Shown: positions 1-13,330, counted from the first letter of the stretch. The stretch: DNA of 64,000 bases from Absidia repens (GCA_002105175.1 MCGE01000025.1:434001-498000), one strand, 5' to 3'. Numbers and translations: made by a program. The notes: generated from the letters alone by a model not told the origin.

Positions 1-689
1 CATAAGCACCCCATGCTCTGTAGCCTCTGCTTGCTGCACCAGAGGAAATCAAAATCAAAGTACCTTTGCTTCGACGCAAATGAGGTAAAGCTTCCTGTAC
101 CAAAGTGATGATAGAGAAGAAGTTGACATCGAATAAACTAAAAAAAAAAAAAAAAGGAAATGAGATAAAATGAATTTTATTTCCCCCTCGTATGCTGTTA
201 ATAAATGTTTTATAAACCACTTACTGTTTCCATCCTTGTACTGAGCCATCACCTACAGAGGCAATAGGTTCTACAACACTATGACCCAAGAAGAACAACA
301 AGAAGATGAAAAAGAGGAAAATGAATGATGCGGTAATGACTTTTCTACTGTTGTTTTGCTATTGTTTGTTTGTTTGTTTGTTTGTTTGCTTTTTTCAAAT
401 TGAACTCTTACCCAGCATTCGCCACCACCGTATCAAGTCGGCCCCATTTATCTATCGCGACGTTCACTGCACGTCGGCAAGTATGTTCATCACAGACATC
501 ACCCACCACGATTTCGAGATCATCTCCACCACCTTGCTGAGCTGCTACTTCAAGTTTCAATGCTTCTAAAAGTTCCTTACTGCGAGCAACCGCCACCACT
601 CTCGCCTTGAATTTGTTCAAAGCTAACAGCGTCATGGCTTTCCCAATGCCTTTGGAGGCTCCTGTCACTAAATAAACTTTTTCACTCAT
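1..689 (-). CDS. Short-chain dehydrogenase/reductase (5' part, runs off left edge)
   Basis: Exons read on the minus strand are 412-689, 225-278 and 1-137; each join has GT/AG borders and keeps frame. I chose the start at 689 because the protein then begins a few residues before the nucleotide-binding motif VTGASKGIG (TGxxxGxG of classical SDRs). The NAG motif closes exon 1, exon 3 gives LFDVNFF, and SSGAASRGY matches the catalytic serine strand. The final Tyr codon at bases 2-4 is probably the active-site Tyr of YxxxK, so the Lys and the C-terminal third lie outside the window. Family knowledge: NAD(P)-dependent oxidoreductases, cytosolic, many substrates; the layout most resembles the small yeast Irc24/YIR035C sepiapterin-reductase-like group. 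Substrate cannot be deduced. Confidence 0.85.
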
Positions 690-1593
690 TTGTGTTTGTG
701 TCAATAAAATTCTCAAAGGGAAAAAGGGAAAAGGGAAAAGAAAAAAAAAATTAAGGTTATGACACTTGAAACTCCACCCAGAAAATCATGTCCAGTGACG
801 AGAGCTGGGTTTGGAGCACACTGTCTGTGCCCTCCGCTTGCTTGCTTGCTACTTACTCGTAATAAATGCTCCGCCGCCCCGCTCAAAAATTTATATGTGA
901 TGAAACTACTGTGAGAGGAGGTTGTCTTCAGTCCCTGTAGTATGCTGCTTTATTTCCTTTTCCTCCCTTCGCTATCCTCGTTATCTCGTACCTTTTTTTT
1001 TTTTTTTTTTTTTACTATACGCTGTCATGATATGAACTCAGTTTTTGCTTATTATTTTATCATCATAGAGGATGGCACGAGAAGATTTTTATGGGTCTGA
1101 GAGGCGATGAGGGCAGGGATTGGTTCCTGGAGGTTGAGACGTGCGGAATGAATAGTCAACTGTCATTGGAATGGAATGGCTTTATATCATCTAGTAGTAC
1201 CGTATGATATGTTCTAACTCACCAAAAGCATTCATCAAAGACATATACGGATATATATATACATATATACTATTATATTATTCTATTGTAAAATAACATA
1301 GCGTAAGATAAACTAAGAGGGCAAGTAATTATACATCGGGTTGCAAACTAGTCTACAGTGGAGGGGAGAGTTCAATGGAAGCAGATCGCCGTACTGACGA
1401 CAATGAATGCTATGGCCTGATATAAAAAAAAAAAAAGAGAGCTGCAGTACTACTGTTATTGAATAGTTGAGGCCGTTGTAAAAAGAAGATAATTACCTTG
1501 TTTATATTGTTTCATGATGTTGATATTGTAATAGGAGGGGGCATGTATCCACTTAAAAAAAATGACAAGCCTAATTCTCAAAAAAATCGTTTT

Positions 1594-2230
1594 AAATCCC
1601 GCCCACGTGTATTTATTTTTCTCCCCCCCCCGAATTTTCTTTTCCTCTCTCTTTCTTTTTCAATTTCTTTTTTAACTTCTTTTTTTTTCTTCACCATTCA
1701 ACTTCTATGGGGTTATTTTGGACTTAGAATAGTGTCAGGACTAGTTTAGAAGAGTTTTCAGCTCAGGGATTACAACATGCATGGGGGAACCCTTTCATTT
1801 TGGATTCAGGATCTGAGGGCACCATTAGTTGGGTTTTTGGAGTCATCTTAGCTTCGTTTAGTGTTAGTTTGCCTATATTTTAAATTCACATCGGAATAAA
1901 ATATGTCTTTTGTTTGCATAACCCAATGGAAAAAATGTCGTGTAAAATATATCATCTCTTTCATGTCTTGTACAAGAGATCCCTTTTTTTTACCTCATCA
2001 TGTTTAGATCTACTATTATGATTCAATCAAAAATATCTCTTTAATCTCTCTCATGCCTTGTACCGTATGTTAGACTCCCTTATACTATACCGTTCTACAG
2101 TCCCTTCCCCCGCCCCCTTTTAGGAGTCTTCCTTAATGTTTTGTACGATATTTCCTTTATCCCCTTAGTTTAGCTTTGACCCTATTGTGTTCCAATAAAA
2201 AAAGACGTCCCTTTTATTAACCACCCTCTG
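1594..2230 (+). repeat. Dispersed repeat family, copy 1 (plus sense)
   Basis: Begins with AAATCCCGCCCACGTG, passes through a pyrimidine-rich stretch into CTTCACCATTCAACTTCTAT, then the conserved core with CTAGTTTAGAAG, TTACAACATGCATGGGG and CCCTTTCATTTTGGAT, and ends with a GAATAAAATATGTC element at about 1893. Degenerate AATAAA-bearing modules continue to about 2230. The same order of blocks recurs near 18.8 and 32.5 kb and, inverted, near 12.7, 40.9, 45.5, 46.8 and 53.3 kb. No open reading frame is conserved. Confidence 0.8.
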
Positions 2231-2323
2231 ACCCATATATAAAGTGAACAAAAGCGGTTCTTGAGGCTATTTTACATACATGATCTTTCAAAACTTCTGC
2301 TTTGCTTTTCCGTTCTCTCTTTC

Positions 2324-2326
<3 letters not shown>

Positions 2327-2394
<68 letters not shown>
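2327..2394. repeat. (CT)n microsatellite
   Basis: About 68 bases of nearly perfect CT dinucleotide repeat in intergenic DNA, preceded by an imperfect CTCTCTTTCTC lead-in and followed directly by GGAGCTCCGG. Confidence 0.95.
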
Positions 2395-2396
<2 letters not shown>

Positions 2397-4722
2397 AGCT
2401 CCGGCGATGGGATAGAAGTTCCCTAGACCACTGATAACCTCCTCCCCTCCCGCATCCCTACTTATTTGCTTATCGCTACTTTACTCTTATCGTCACTTGT
2501 TTTTTATAGGTCCCACCCCCACTCGAAGACCCATCAACAAAAATAAAAATGGATGAAGAAGGACTAACAAAACAATGAAGGAAACAGCCAAAACGGAAAA
2601 CTTGACGACACTATAGTTCCACTACTGTGAAAAAAGGTAGGTTATCTTTTTTTTTATGTTGATTTAAAAAGGAAGAGGGCATTCCTATCTGAAGTGGATG
2701 ACGGGACTACCATGATCACAACTAGCATTGTTATTGTTATTGTTTTGACCCCAAGTAGGAAATCACCCAATGATATTGAGCAGGGAATCGACGAATGACC
2801 AAGCAAAAAAAAAAAAAAAAAAAAGGAGGAAGGGAGTGTCAAGCTATCATTTGTATTCAAGGAAACCCATGTGGGACAATTATTTGTTGGTATAGATATT
2901 CATTCGGTGCACGTATTTTTGAGAGCAAAATCATTGGTGTGTATGTGTGTACATATTGGTGATCGGGTATTCAGGTCATATGATGGAGGAGGATGGCGTT
3001 AGTAATATACTCTATCTCTCGGGTGGCTCTTTCTTTTTTGGCTTGCTAACCTGTTGGTCAACAAACTTTAGGTAGTTGTAATCCTTATCGTCTTCGTATT
3101 TTTAGAAATAGCTTAGCGATAGTAGTTTTATTAGTAATGTGAAATAATAATAATAATAATAAATGGGTCCTGTATTGTTATATATGTTGTGCTATTGTTA
3201 TTGTTGATGTTTGGTGTTGTTACAATATAATATTAAAAATAAAATAAAAAACTGTATTTTACTCCATTATTGGTAATATTCATACATATATATGTACTAC
3301 ATTTGACCTTGTCTCTTAAAAAAAAAAGTAGACATGGAAATGGCTTCCTCTTACGGAGCCGAGCATTTGGGTTTTTTTTCCTCGAACCGATACTTCTTTT
3401 ACCGTCGGCTCTTTTTTATTTGTGTGACTCCACAAACATACTCAGGTCAGGTATCACTTGAATATTTTTATTTTTTAATATATAGTCATGACAGTCTTCT
3501 TGGAAAAAACAATCATTTTGCAACTGCAGTATATATAAAAGGCACGACAAGGAGTAGCGTCATGTAAATTTAGCATTGGTTGACAAAAGTCTCTTTTTTT
3601 TGTCACGACAGATCGAAACGTCTGACATTATCATCGTTAAATTACATAAATCATAAAAAGTGAAAAGGGTGGGTGACAAGTTATGATCGAAATTTTACAA
3701 AAAAAAAAAAAAAAAAAAAAGTTATGATCGAAATGACAGGTGATTGGTTTACAACTGCCTTTCCAATTGAGGGGGGGGATAAAGCGTCCTCGTGCCATTT
3801 GTGGAATTTGGCAGAAAATAAAAAAACAAAAAGTGCTACATGAGCATCCCTATAAAAAAAAAAAAAAAAAAAGGTATCTAGGCTTGTTTTGTTTGTTTGT
3901 TTATCGAAAATCACCATGCTGATGATACGTATGATCTATAAAGGAGACATGGTATAATCAATAAAGATGGGATGCATAATGAGAGAATAAGAATAAAAAC
4001 CCCATAAGTAGGTACCATTTCATATTGGTATATCATATCTTCTCATGTAGAATTGAGTAGCATGATGATAAATGTTAGTTAGTGATGATAGGAGAAGAAA
4101 CCCAATTGAGGGAGAATGCCTAAAGAGAGAAGAGTGAGAAGAATTCCTCAGGTCCAACAGAAAAAAAGAATCCCCATTCCTTCCCGCCTAAAAAGAAAAC
4201 AGTGCGTGGTCCGAGTATCAATGCTACCTTTCCTTTTTATTTAGTTGCTCCATTTTAACCTTTTTTTTTTTTTTTGCTTGGTTATATGAATTTTCACTCC
4301 CTTTCTCTAAACAGAATTTTTTTTTAGAGTTCTGACATTATATAGTATTCCCAAAACAACGATCCCCTTAAACATTTCAATACCAATGCCAACATAATAA
4401 TAACGATACTATCAGAATAAAGACGCCACTTTTTAAATCATCCATTCTACGTATTCTACCGTTACCCCTGAATAGTAATAATAATAACAATAATAATAAT
4501 AATAAATAGAAACAAGAGAGTTTTTTTTTTGGTTGTATGTAAAAGAGAAGTCAAAATTCTTTTTATTATGATTGAATAGAGAGATCTAAACTAAGGTCGA
4601 TATAAACTAGCGGTAGAGGGTAGTATGTGAAGAAGGGGAATATACAGTGATAATAAAATAGGGGGAGGTAAATTACAAAAAGAAGAAGGGGAGAGAAGAA
4701 AATGTATGTCAGTTGTCTAGTA

Positions 4723-5697
4723 TCATAATTTTAAAAGGCCTTGAATTGCTTGTAGCTGACGTTGATCCTCTGATGATGGTATTTTCCCCCAAGCGATTTC
4801 TTGCGTTGGAAGCAAACAGGTAGGAGTAGAAGAAGGGTAATGATGCTGAGATGAGATGTAGGATGGCGATGGTGGTGGCAATGAATTGTAAACAGGTGAA
4901 GGTAATGAATCCATATTAATGTCTTCCATAGAGCTACAAGGGGATGATGATGATAAAGAAGGTGGTGAGAAGGATGTTGATGACGATGCCGATGCTGATG
5001 TCGATGATGCTGTTGATGATTGATCTATTTCCATCATCGTTTCATTGTCATAATCACTATGGTCATCATCATTGTCATCCATTTCTTGATGAGATTGTTG
5101 GCGCATGATATGCAAGGTAGCAAAATGACCACCGCTGGTATCCAACGGGTTCAGATCAGGGTAAAATCCTTTAGGAATGACAATTTTGCCTAAGACTGAG
5201 TCGGTGGTAGGTTGTTGTAATTGACCATTGAGCACATCCCTTTTGTTGTAATAGGAGATCAAGTGAAGCTTTTGATTATCAGCGGTACAAATAGAGAAGG
5301 ATTGTTTGACTAGACCATCTTGTTTGTAAGAGCACATAGCATGACCGGTCGTTTTGTTGTTGCTGCTGTTGTTACTGTGTTGATGAGGTGGCGATGAAGG
5401 CGATGGAGTGATGTTCGTAGAGGCAAGTTGAGATCTGCGAGGACGGCGTTTTGTATCCAATTCGCGATAAGTCAAAAAGCTACCAAGAACACGACTAGGA
5501 GACCAAGTTTTTCCATCCGTCCAACGACGCATGCCTGCTTCATTTTCATCCCAAGCAAAAATAGACCCAGATTGAATAAGAGTGCGCTCTTTGGAGGAGA
5601 GTCTTCGTTGCACACGATTCAGTTGACCTTGTCGACAGGCTTCAAAAATCAATAATGCGTCTTGGGGTGTTTTGATATATCCAATAAAGGTTTCCAT
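4723..5697 (-). CDS. WOPR-domain (Gti1/Pac2/Wor1 family) transcriptional regulator
   Basis: Single-exon gene of 324 codons. The WOPR fold is split in two: residues about 2-80 start with ETFIGYIKTPQDALLIFEA and include FAWDENEAGMRRWTDGK.WSPSR (WOPRa); residues about 127-185 include GLVKQSFS and LHLISYYN and end at PKGFYPDL (WOPRb). Between them is a basic, Ser/Asn-rich linker (KRRPRRS). The C-terminal half is low-complexity Ser/Asp/Pro, partly encoded by GAT/TGA microsatellite-like DNA. Family knowledge: fungal sequence-specific DNA-binding proteins controlling morphological switches and sporulation (Wor1, Ryp1, Pac2, Gti1), nuclear. The gene sits between 4.0 kb and 2.7 kb of non-coding DNA, in keeping with heavily regulated switch genes. 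Which paralogue it is cannot be told. Confidence 0.93.
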   Translation of the reverse strand: METFIGYIKTPQDALLIFEACRQGQLNRVQRRLSSKERTLIQSGSIFAWDENEAGMRRWTDGKTWSPSRVLGSFLTYRELDTKRRPRRSQLASTNITPSPSSPPHQHSNNSSNNKTTGHAMCSYKQDGLVKQSFSICTADNQKLHLISYYNKRDVLNGQLQQPTTDSVLGKIVIPKGFYPDLNPLDTSGGHFATLHIMRQQSHQEMDDNDDDHSDYDNETMMEIDQSSTASSTSASASSSTSFSPPSLSSSSPCSSMEDINMDSLPSPVYNSLPPPSPSYISSQHHYPSSTPTCLLPTQEIAWGKIPSSEDQRQLQAIQGLLKL

Positions 5698-8420
5698 TTG
5701 TAAATTAGATAAAGAAATTGTTGAAAAATAAAAAAGTAAAAAAGAAACAAAACAAAAGAAATTGAATCCCCGTGCATTTTTTTAGGGTATTTATATTCTC
5801 AAAGAATTGAGCTTATTTTTCATGATCAGCATTTTATTATGTCATTTGAACTGCCTTGTTTTATGCAAAGGAATAATAATAAAATAAGTGGGGGGAGTAT
5901 GACAAGTAAGGTTAAAAAAAAAACATTCTTGGCGACCCAAATATGAGTGTTGTGGGCGGGGTGAGGCTTTCTATTTTTGGTTACAAAAATAGAACTTCAT
6001 CCTACCTTTTTATTTTTTGGGCTCGGGAATAAAAATGAAGTGGGATCGAGGTAAGGGAGGTCAACAAACACACATTAAAATCCATTTTTCTTTGACAAAC
6101 CCGTACTTGATAATGTTATAATCAATACTTTTCTTTTTTCTTGTTAATGAGCTACCGTACAGTTAATACATAATGGAAAATTAATAAGCAGATAACAATG
6201 AATCATAGAAAAAAAGAAGCCACGATTCAATCGGGGATATAAAAAAGTAAGAGGTTCTAGAACTCGATAAGCTTTTATGCTTTCATCATTATTGAATCAT
6301 CACCATAAACAACTAACATGTTGTATTACGAAGAAATTGTTAGTATCCTTTTAACTCTGCACTGCACTGCAAAATAACCTTTTTTTTTTTTAGGTCCAAG
6401 GTAGATCATGTATACTCTTCTCCTTAATTCTTCTTTATTCCTAATTTTCAATTTCATATAGGATTCTTAATTGACATATGGGTGTCATGATCAATTATCT
6501 GGTTCATATTGAAAAGAATAAAAATGTTTTCTTTCCTGTGGGCGATTAGCCCTTTTTGAACCCCGACCAAGCTAAATGGATAAACTAAACGATCAATCGA
6601 AAATGAAAAAGAGTCTATATGTTCAGGGTATTCTGATAAATTGGTGAGTTTCTTTAATTGAATTGGTTTTTTTTTTGGGATGCATTTTGTAATCCATGTG
6701 TTCTTATTTTATTATGGGGCACAAAACACAAGAGGATAAATAGATCTGGCATATCTCCCGTTTCTGCCGTAGCGCTTCTTAAATCACCGACACAATAAAC
6801 TTTTTAATGGTCTCAAAAAAAAAAAAAAAACTGCTTCGGTCGCTTAGATGTAGGCGATAAATGAGAACATACCAAATGATGTTGATAATGAGATGCTTTA
6901 AATTTGCGTACCTGAAAAAATAAGGGGGGATGCGTTAGGGCAAACCAAAAAAAAAAAAGTTGATTAAAAGAAAATTCTAATTTACAGCACGTCAAAGAAG
7001 TACCAGATACAAAAGAATGTTTAAACGTGTACTGTAGTATTACCATTCTAAACATTTTGACTTTTAATTTGTCCAAAGAGATAAATTTGACATGCTTATT
7101 AATATGAAGAAAACACGTTTTTACTTTATTGTTATTATTTCCTTGGTTTCATTATCATCGTTATTATTATTTGCTGGTAGTATGGATAGAGGCGGAGTGT
7201 AAAACCGCACTGGCCCTGGCTAGACGGGTCGATCATCTGATGAACCAAGCGTCCCATTCACATTCAGTTAGATCTAAGAATTTCCTTCACTGCTTTAAAC
7301 ATTTCTCCTTCTCTTTCATCACCATACTAAAGAGAAACTGTCCATCGCATTACATGAGAACCCACATAGTCTCTGCATCGTCTGTTTCACTTCTGAAATA
7401 AACTCCGCAGGTGTCTTTTTTTTTTATGGTGCGGCATCTTTGTCAACGATGGTTAATTAACCTTCATGCCCCTGGCAATGAAAAGACCTATTTTTTTTTT
7501 TAGAAGATGCGACGTAGAATCATAGTCAAATAAAAAAAAAATCAAATAAAAAAGTCGAGAATCATGAGGGACCTATTTACGGTCATTATCTTCCCACTTA
7601 TGCTCAAAAGAGGAAGACGAACGAACGACATGCCGTGATAATATGAGGTCCCGAGCAGGTGATACCTTATCATGTCCATGATATGCCATATCCTCCAAGT
7701 TGTGAGTTTGTTTCCCCGTGTTTGCAAAATTTGTAATAATAATAATAATAATAATAATTCCAACTCTCCCCCTCTTCCATCAGCCAAAATAAAAAGTCCT
7801 TTTTTAAAACCCAGCTCATCACCCACACGCCCTCGGCCCCTCCCCTTTTCATTCGCTTTGTTGGGTTGACTCGCAGTTGCCAAGTGTCAACCCCAGACCC
7901 GACATAATATAATATCATACAAAAAATCACACAACCATCATATATGTACATACATCGATCAAGTTCACATAAAAATAGCACCTTTTTTTTTTTTTTTAAT
8001 TGCACCAATCTATTTAACACAGCATTCAAAACATGTGTGAAAAAGTTTAAGTGGGACAAAAAATAAGCTATGTAAAAATTTTGGATCTACGTGGTGTAAA
8101 AAACTAGACTTTATTTTATTTTTAGTTGACAGCTAGAGTCAAATTGAAAGAATTAACATAATCCAGTAGACTAAAATAGTGGTAAAGTTGAGGAGTAGAT
8201 TTGTACAACTTCATAAAAAAAAAAGCTGGCTGTGGATAAAAATAAAACATGAGTACAGACAGGATCGTCGACCCAATAAAGACACAACAAGATTTTTGAA
8301 AAGAGACAAGATTCTTTATTTTATTCTTTGATATATATATATATAATACTAATAAAAAATTTTAATGCTAAAATACTATGTACATCCATTTCTAAAAATA
8401 ACTAACTAGTCAAATCTATT
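5698..8420. other. 2.7-kb intergenic region upstream of the WOPR gene
   Basis: Lies between the WOPR start codon and the MDM31-like stop codon, both genes on the minus strand. It contains homopolymer runs (6375-6394, 6816-6830, 7983-7998) and an ATA trinucleotide run (about 7736-7757), but no exon I could connect to a protein family. Small open frames at 6813-7076, 7129-7401 and 7542-8059 are low-complexity. It probably contains the WOPR promoter and 5' leader. Confidence 0.55.
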
Positions 8421-10374
8421 CTAAAAGTAATTCCCGTAGAGATGACTCCAAAAACCACGAGAAGTCCCTTTCATCATATCGTATATGTAAACCAAATTTC
8501 TTGTCATTTCCCGCAGACTCCAGAATCCAATTTGTTTCAATCGCCGGTTTCGTTCTTGCTGATCCATCGTTAAATCCACGAATCCTTTCCCTAATTGTTC
8601 ACACATCCGGTCAATTAATATCGAATCATAGCCAGACCAAGCACCATCAAAATTGGACAGATCCATCACCACACGGCACTTGATAGGGACAATCGTCTTA
8701 TTTCGGTTGATGTAGGCTACCACGGGTCGGACCATCGCATTGTTGACATAGGTAAGGTCAGGCGATGGAAGTGGCACTGAGGCTTTGCTGTCCTTGAATC
8801 GAAATTGTACATCCATCACAAATTTCTTGTTTCTGTTGTTGTCGTCACTGGTGTTAGCGCCGGTCGTGGTTGTTGCTGATGATGATGATGATGATGTTGT
8901 TGATGATGATGAGGAGGACGAGGAATTTGCTGTTGTTGCATTCTTGCGACCGCCACCTACTACTAGTACCTCTTCTCCTTTTCCAACACCCAATGTGACA
9001 GGTTGAGGCAAATCAATTCGATCCGTCAGTTCATATACCAGCTGTCGTAATAATTCGGTGGAATCGGCTTCGGATGCTTCTTGAGGAATATAAATATCAG
9101 CAGATACGTCCACAGTCCCAGATGTAATCCAGCCTGCGGGTCCTTCAACGCCACGGTTGATATGGTCAATAGGTACACCATCGATCCGTAAACGAGACTA
9201 ATTAAAATCGAATCATTCCGTTAATAAATTATTATCACTGCTGTTGTTTCTCTCTTTTTATTTTGTTTCTTACCTTGCGTTTATACCCCTGTTTTCGCAT
9301 GTCATTATCAGTCAGTACACCAAACCGGGCATTTTCACCACCGACAACCACACCATTGGGATCAGGTTTCTTAAATGGGTAATAATGGTAGATATCATGA
9401 CTTCGGAATCCACCATATCTGTCATCGATGTGACCTGCTTGTTCCAAGACACTTTTTTCCAATTGTGGGGAATGGACACTAAACAGACATTTATCAAACG
9501 CACCAACAATAGAAGTAGCACATAAAAGATCATAAAATAGCCTAAAATTATCAAAGATATGAATAATAAATATTAGACATCATTTTGTGTGTAGATGTAA
9601 AGAAGGAGGGAGGGAGGGGGGAACATCGCTTACCATTGCTTTCTGAATCTATCCAACTGCGCCTGGAAGATGGAGACGGGATAGGGACGAAAACCTTGCG
9701 GTTGATAAACAGTCACCAGTAAATCCTCCATGGTAAATTTTTCCAGTTCAAAATCGCCAGGTGTGTACTTGTGTCTTGCCGCCACCGGATCATACTTGAC
9801 ATCTGGATCCCATCGCACATGCCGCCGGTCCACCACCCCGCGCACACCTTGTACATCCGCACTTTGCACTAACCCTTTGCCGTCAATCCATCGCATGAGA
9901 CTGAAAGTACATTCCACCCGGTCCAAAGTGAGATCAAACCACATCCATGTTTTCAAGACATCATTTTGTTTTTCGTCGTCATCCAAATAGACACCCAACA
10001 GAGGATCATCTTGATTGATACCACCATCATCATTCGAGGAGGCAGCAGCAGCAGCAGCAGCAGCAAAGAGATTTCGTTTCCGATTGGCTTGCTCCTTTTC
10101 CATATCATCTTTTTCCAAATCTTGAGGTGAATGACCAAGCATCAGCATTTGAGCATGTCGTTCAAATTTTTCCCGTTCGGATCGTGGCATCCGGTAAATC
10201 CTGACATTGTTGAATCTAATTTTGCCGTCTTTCCAATTGGGTACAATAGCTGAATCAAACACTACCGTAGCGCCTGTTGCTGAAGTGAGATATTGTCCAA
10301 TACGATAAGCTACCCATCCTAATAAAAATAATACAAGAAGATTTATATCAATGCATATGACCAATACATACATA

Positions 10375-10422
<48 letters not shown>

Positions 10423-11283
10423 TTGAAATTGAAGCGAGTTGGCAAACCACAAGATAAGACTAACAAAGCTCGTGGTTCCCACCAGTAACCAGACGGTATG
10501 ACCCAAGAAGAGCCAAGAGAAGAGGGCGGTCACGTCATTCAAAGTCCAAGGTCGCATTTGTCTCATCAAAGGCCATTTGATTCGCACTTTGAGTCTTTCA
10601 AAAAAAGTCCGCGTTTGAGCAAGGAGTTCGGCTTTGCTTGGTGGATGTGGTAAATGTGGCATTTTCGGTTGACCTTGATTTGGACTGGTATGTATTCGAC
10701 GTAGTGATGATGATGGTGATGTCCAAAACGAGCGTCGAAGATGAGGGTGATCAAATAAGCCAACCATAAACCGTGTTGATTGACGTTGTTGTTTCAAACC
10801 ATGGGTATGTTGTTGATGATGGTACCTTTTCTGTCGTTGTTCCTTCAAAAATTGTTGTTTGACATGATGACGAAATGATGCATAAAAGGATCGAAACCCT
10901 GTCGTAGTGTCGATTTCTAGTATTGTTTTCCATAGAGTCTGAAGTGATAAAGAGGATGCGGCGGCTGATACCATGATCGTGTGGAAGGGTCGAATGGTTG
11001 AAGCTGAATGTGACTTTTTGGGTCGTAAGAGGGAGCTTGTGCAGCCACCTTGAGTACCGCAGAGTGTTGCTGTCGTTGTTGTTGTTGCTGTTGTCGTGGC
11101 AGTAGCTGATACGTTCGTGGTTGTTGCAATAACTTCATGGTAACATACACTGTCCAAGTTATAGGCAAGCATGCTTGGAGCAAGCGACCGGCAAAACATC
11201 GCCTTTTTCTTGGGAGATATGGAAGCATAATAATGACGTTGCTGATTCAATAATGATCGATAAAATATGTTTTTGATTGGCAT
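8421..11283 (-). CDS. MDM31: MDM31/MDM32-like mitochondrial inner-membrane protein
   Basis: Exons 10422-11283, 9634-10318, 9274-9541 and 8421-9197 join in frame to 863 codons. An upstream in-frame ATG at 11316 would add 11 residues; I prefer 11283 because the next residues form a basic, amphipathic presequence (MPIKNIFYRSLL). A hydrophobic segment spans about residues 256-285. Family signatures follow: GWVAYRIGQYLT, VVFDSAIVPNWKDG, YDLLCATSIVGAFDKC, SRLRIDGVPIDHINRG and EGPAGWITSGTVDVSADIYIP. Known role of the family: inner-membrane proteins needed for mitochondrial shape, distribution and nucleoid stability, and for cardiolipin/PE homeostasis. A GCA microsatellite encodes an Ala run near residue 375, and intron 1 contains a (TA)n run (10377-10417). 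Longer than the yeast proteins, mostly in the low-complexity N-terminal third. Confidence 0.92.
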
Positions 11284-11929
11284 TGATGGAGGAGTATATG
11301 ATAAAATAATGTGCAATGGAAAGGGTGATCAAGCCAAAAAAAAAAAAAAAAAAAAAAAGAGGCAAATGTGTAAAATGGTATATGAGAAGGAGGGAAGCGT
11401 TGGATCGTGAAACCCAAACAATAATAAACGAATAATGTTCCTCCCCTTCCTGATTTAGAAGTGATGACTCAAAGGAAGAGTATCAATATAATATAAAGAT
11501 AATGATGAAGAAGAGACAAATGAATGAAAGAAAGTGAGGGAAGACCTTGAGCAGCCCTACCAAACAATAGCAACAAGTCAATAGCGGTAGTAAAACGAAA
11601 AAGAAAAAAAAACATTTCAAACAAATATTGCCAGGTTCCATTCATTGTCCGCGCTAACCTGCTGGTTTTGAAATGCTGAATCCTAGGCCCGTCCATATTT
11701 GGCACGGGCCTCCGGTCGCCCATGTTTAAGCTATTAAATTGAAATTAGACACTTTTCATCATTTTGCACCATAGTAAGCGGTCCTATGGTTTCCGTCTGG
11801 GCCTTTTCTCTTATATATATAAATATATATATTTATTTTGCATGCAAAAATAGTGGAAGAAAAAATAAAGAGCTAGGTATATACAGTATGTTCAGTCTAG
11901 TGAGGGTTATGCTGGCGGCATGGTCAATG

Positions 11930-12914
11930 CAGATTAATGTGATTGATTGAGTGGAAATACAACCCACGTTTCATATTAACTGACCTATGATAGAACTGTC
12001 AACTAGCCGCTTGGTCTCTGGGGGTGGGGCAAGTAGTCATAGATAAGCTAGAAAGACATGAAAAAATGCTTTATTGGGACGGCTAGATGAATCGTGTGTG
12101 AATTGGATTCATTTATATGGTTGGTAGAACAGGAAATATGACTATCTGTGATAGAGCGTGAGGGCGAAAATAGTCTTAGTGGGGGGTGAGACATGGAAAG
12201 CAAATGTTTGGTAGGACACTCACAAAAATGCTACAATAGCGACATTGTTTATTATCTGAGATTGGTTAATAAAAATGATATCTTTTATTGAAGCATATTG
12301 GTAGATACTAAAGCTAAGGGTGGGTGATTCATTATAACAACGGATTAGTGGAATGATTTATTGAGAGGAAGTACGAGGGAGACTAAGGTTACGGTTGAAG
12401 AATGATTTAGAATAGCTTAAAGGGATAACTGTAAAATGAGAAGGAAAATACACTGCACTGTACAAGGGACGAGAAAAACAAATAGGACATCTGCTATTGA
12501 AGCACAACAATGATCAACATTCATCAAAAGATATTGATGGTAATAAAAAAGGGATCTATTTCACAAGACATTAGAGAGACGAAAGGGACATTTTCATTGA
12601 AGTATGTAAAAAGACACGTATTTTATTCAATTTTGATTCTAACTATGGATAACTAAGCTAATGAAGACTCCAAAAAGCCTACTAATGGTGGTCCAAAATC
12701 CAAGATCCAAAATGAAAGGGTTTCCCCATGCATCTTGTAATCCCTGTTCTTAAAACCCTTCTAAACTAGTTCTGGCACTAATCTAAATCCAACATAACCC
12801 TGTAAAAGTTGAATGGTGAAGAAAAAAATGAAGGAAAAAAAAATAGAAATTGAAAGAAAGACAGGGTGGGAAAAAAAAAAGTATATAAACTTCACGTGGG
12901 CGGCATTTGAAAAA
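11930..12914 (-). repeat. Dispersed repeat family, copy 2 (minus sense, long)
   Basis: The core lies at about 12610-12914: TTTTATTCAATTTTGATTC, ACTAATGGTGGTCC, GATCCAAAATGAAAGGG, CCCCATGCATCTTGTAATCC, CTTCTAAACTAGTTCTGG and the end motif TTCACGTGGGCGG. Upstream of it, 11930-12610 holds several diverged modules, each with a TTTTATTGAAGCA-like block and a GAGAGACGAAAGGGAC-like block, matching the corresponding arm of the 40.2-41.1 kb and 52.9-53.5 kb copies. Confidence 0.8.
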
Positions 12915-13074
12915 AATTGGGCGATTTTTCTTTTCGGGTAGACACAAAAAAAAAAAAAAGGGAATTGCATAACCACCGCCATTCAACATCGGCAACCAGT
13001 TTGTTCTTTTCTCTTGATGTCATTGCAGTCAAGATAAAGCAATTCACTGTAGAATATTTTGTCACTTACGATAG

Positions 13075-13330
13075 GATAGTTTATGCTCTTTGATTTGTTC
13101 TACATAGCCTATCTGATGTTATGTTTAGTCTACAAAAAAATACCCCGTCCTTATACACACCCCTCTCACCCACACACATCCTAAATTGTCTTGACATTTG
13201 AATATACATGGCATAGTACTATCGTTTGAGCATCTTAGTTTAAGTGTCATTGTTTATACCAACATCTGAATAAAATGCATCTTGTCTTTTTCACTTTTAC
13301 CGCTTCATATTTTTAATTTGTCTTGTCGAA
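13075..13330 (+). repeat. Dispersed repeat family, copy 3 (plus sense, degenerate)
   Basis: The CATCTGAATAAAATGCATC block at about 13262 matches the 3' end of the plus-sense core (compare 19080 and 32748), and a CATCTTAGTTTAAGTG block precedes it. The central ATGCAT core is missing or too diverged to recognise, so this is a truncated copy. Confidence 0.5.

Larger units (their letters stand above)
690..4722. other. 4-kb intergenic region
   Basis: No coding exon with recognisable protein similarity was found between the SDR start and the 3' end of the WOPR gene. The stretch holds one plus-sense copy of the dispersed repeat (about 1594-2230), a long CT dinucleotide run (about 2327-2394), many poly(A)/poly(T) runs (for example 998-1013, 2805-2824, 3701-3720) and short ATA or TAA microsatellites. 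The open frames here are short and low-complexity. Confidence 0.6.

Noticed and set aside
7129..7401. 90-codon plus-strand frame upstream of the WOPR gene
   Set aside because: No family resemblance and no splice partners; composition does not differ from intergenic DNA.
12761..12995. Phe-rich minus-strand frames of about 70 codons at the end of a dispersed-repeat copy
   Set aside because: Encoded by the pyrimidine-rich part of the repeat; the equivalent region in other copies (1.7, 18.85, 41.0 kb) does not keep the frame.
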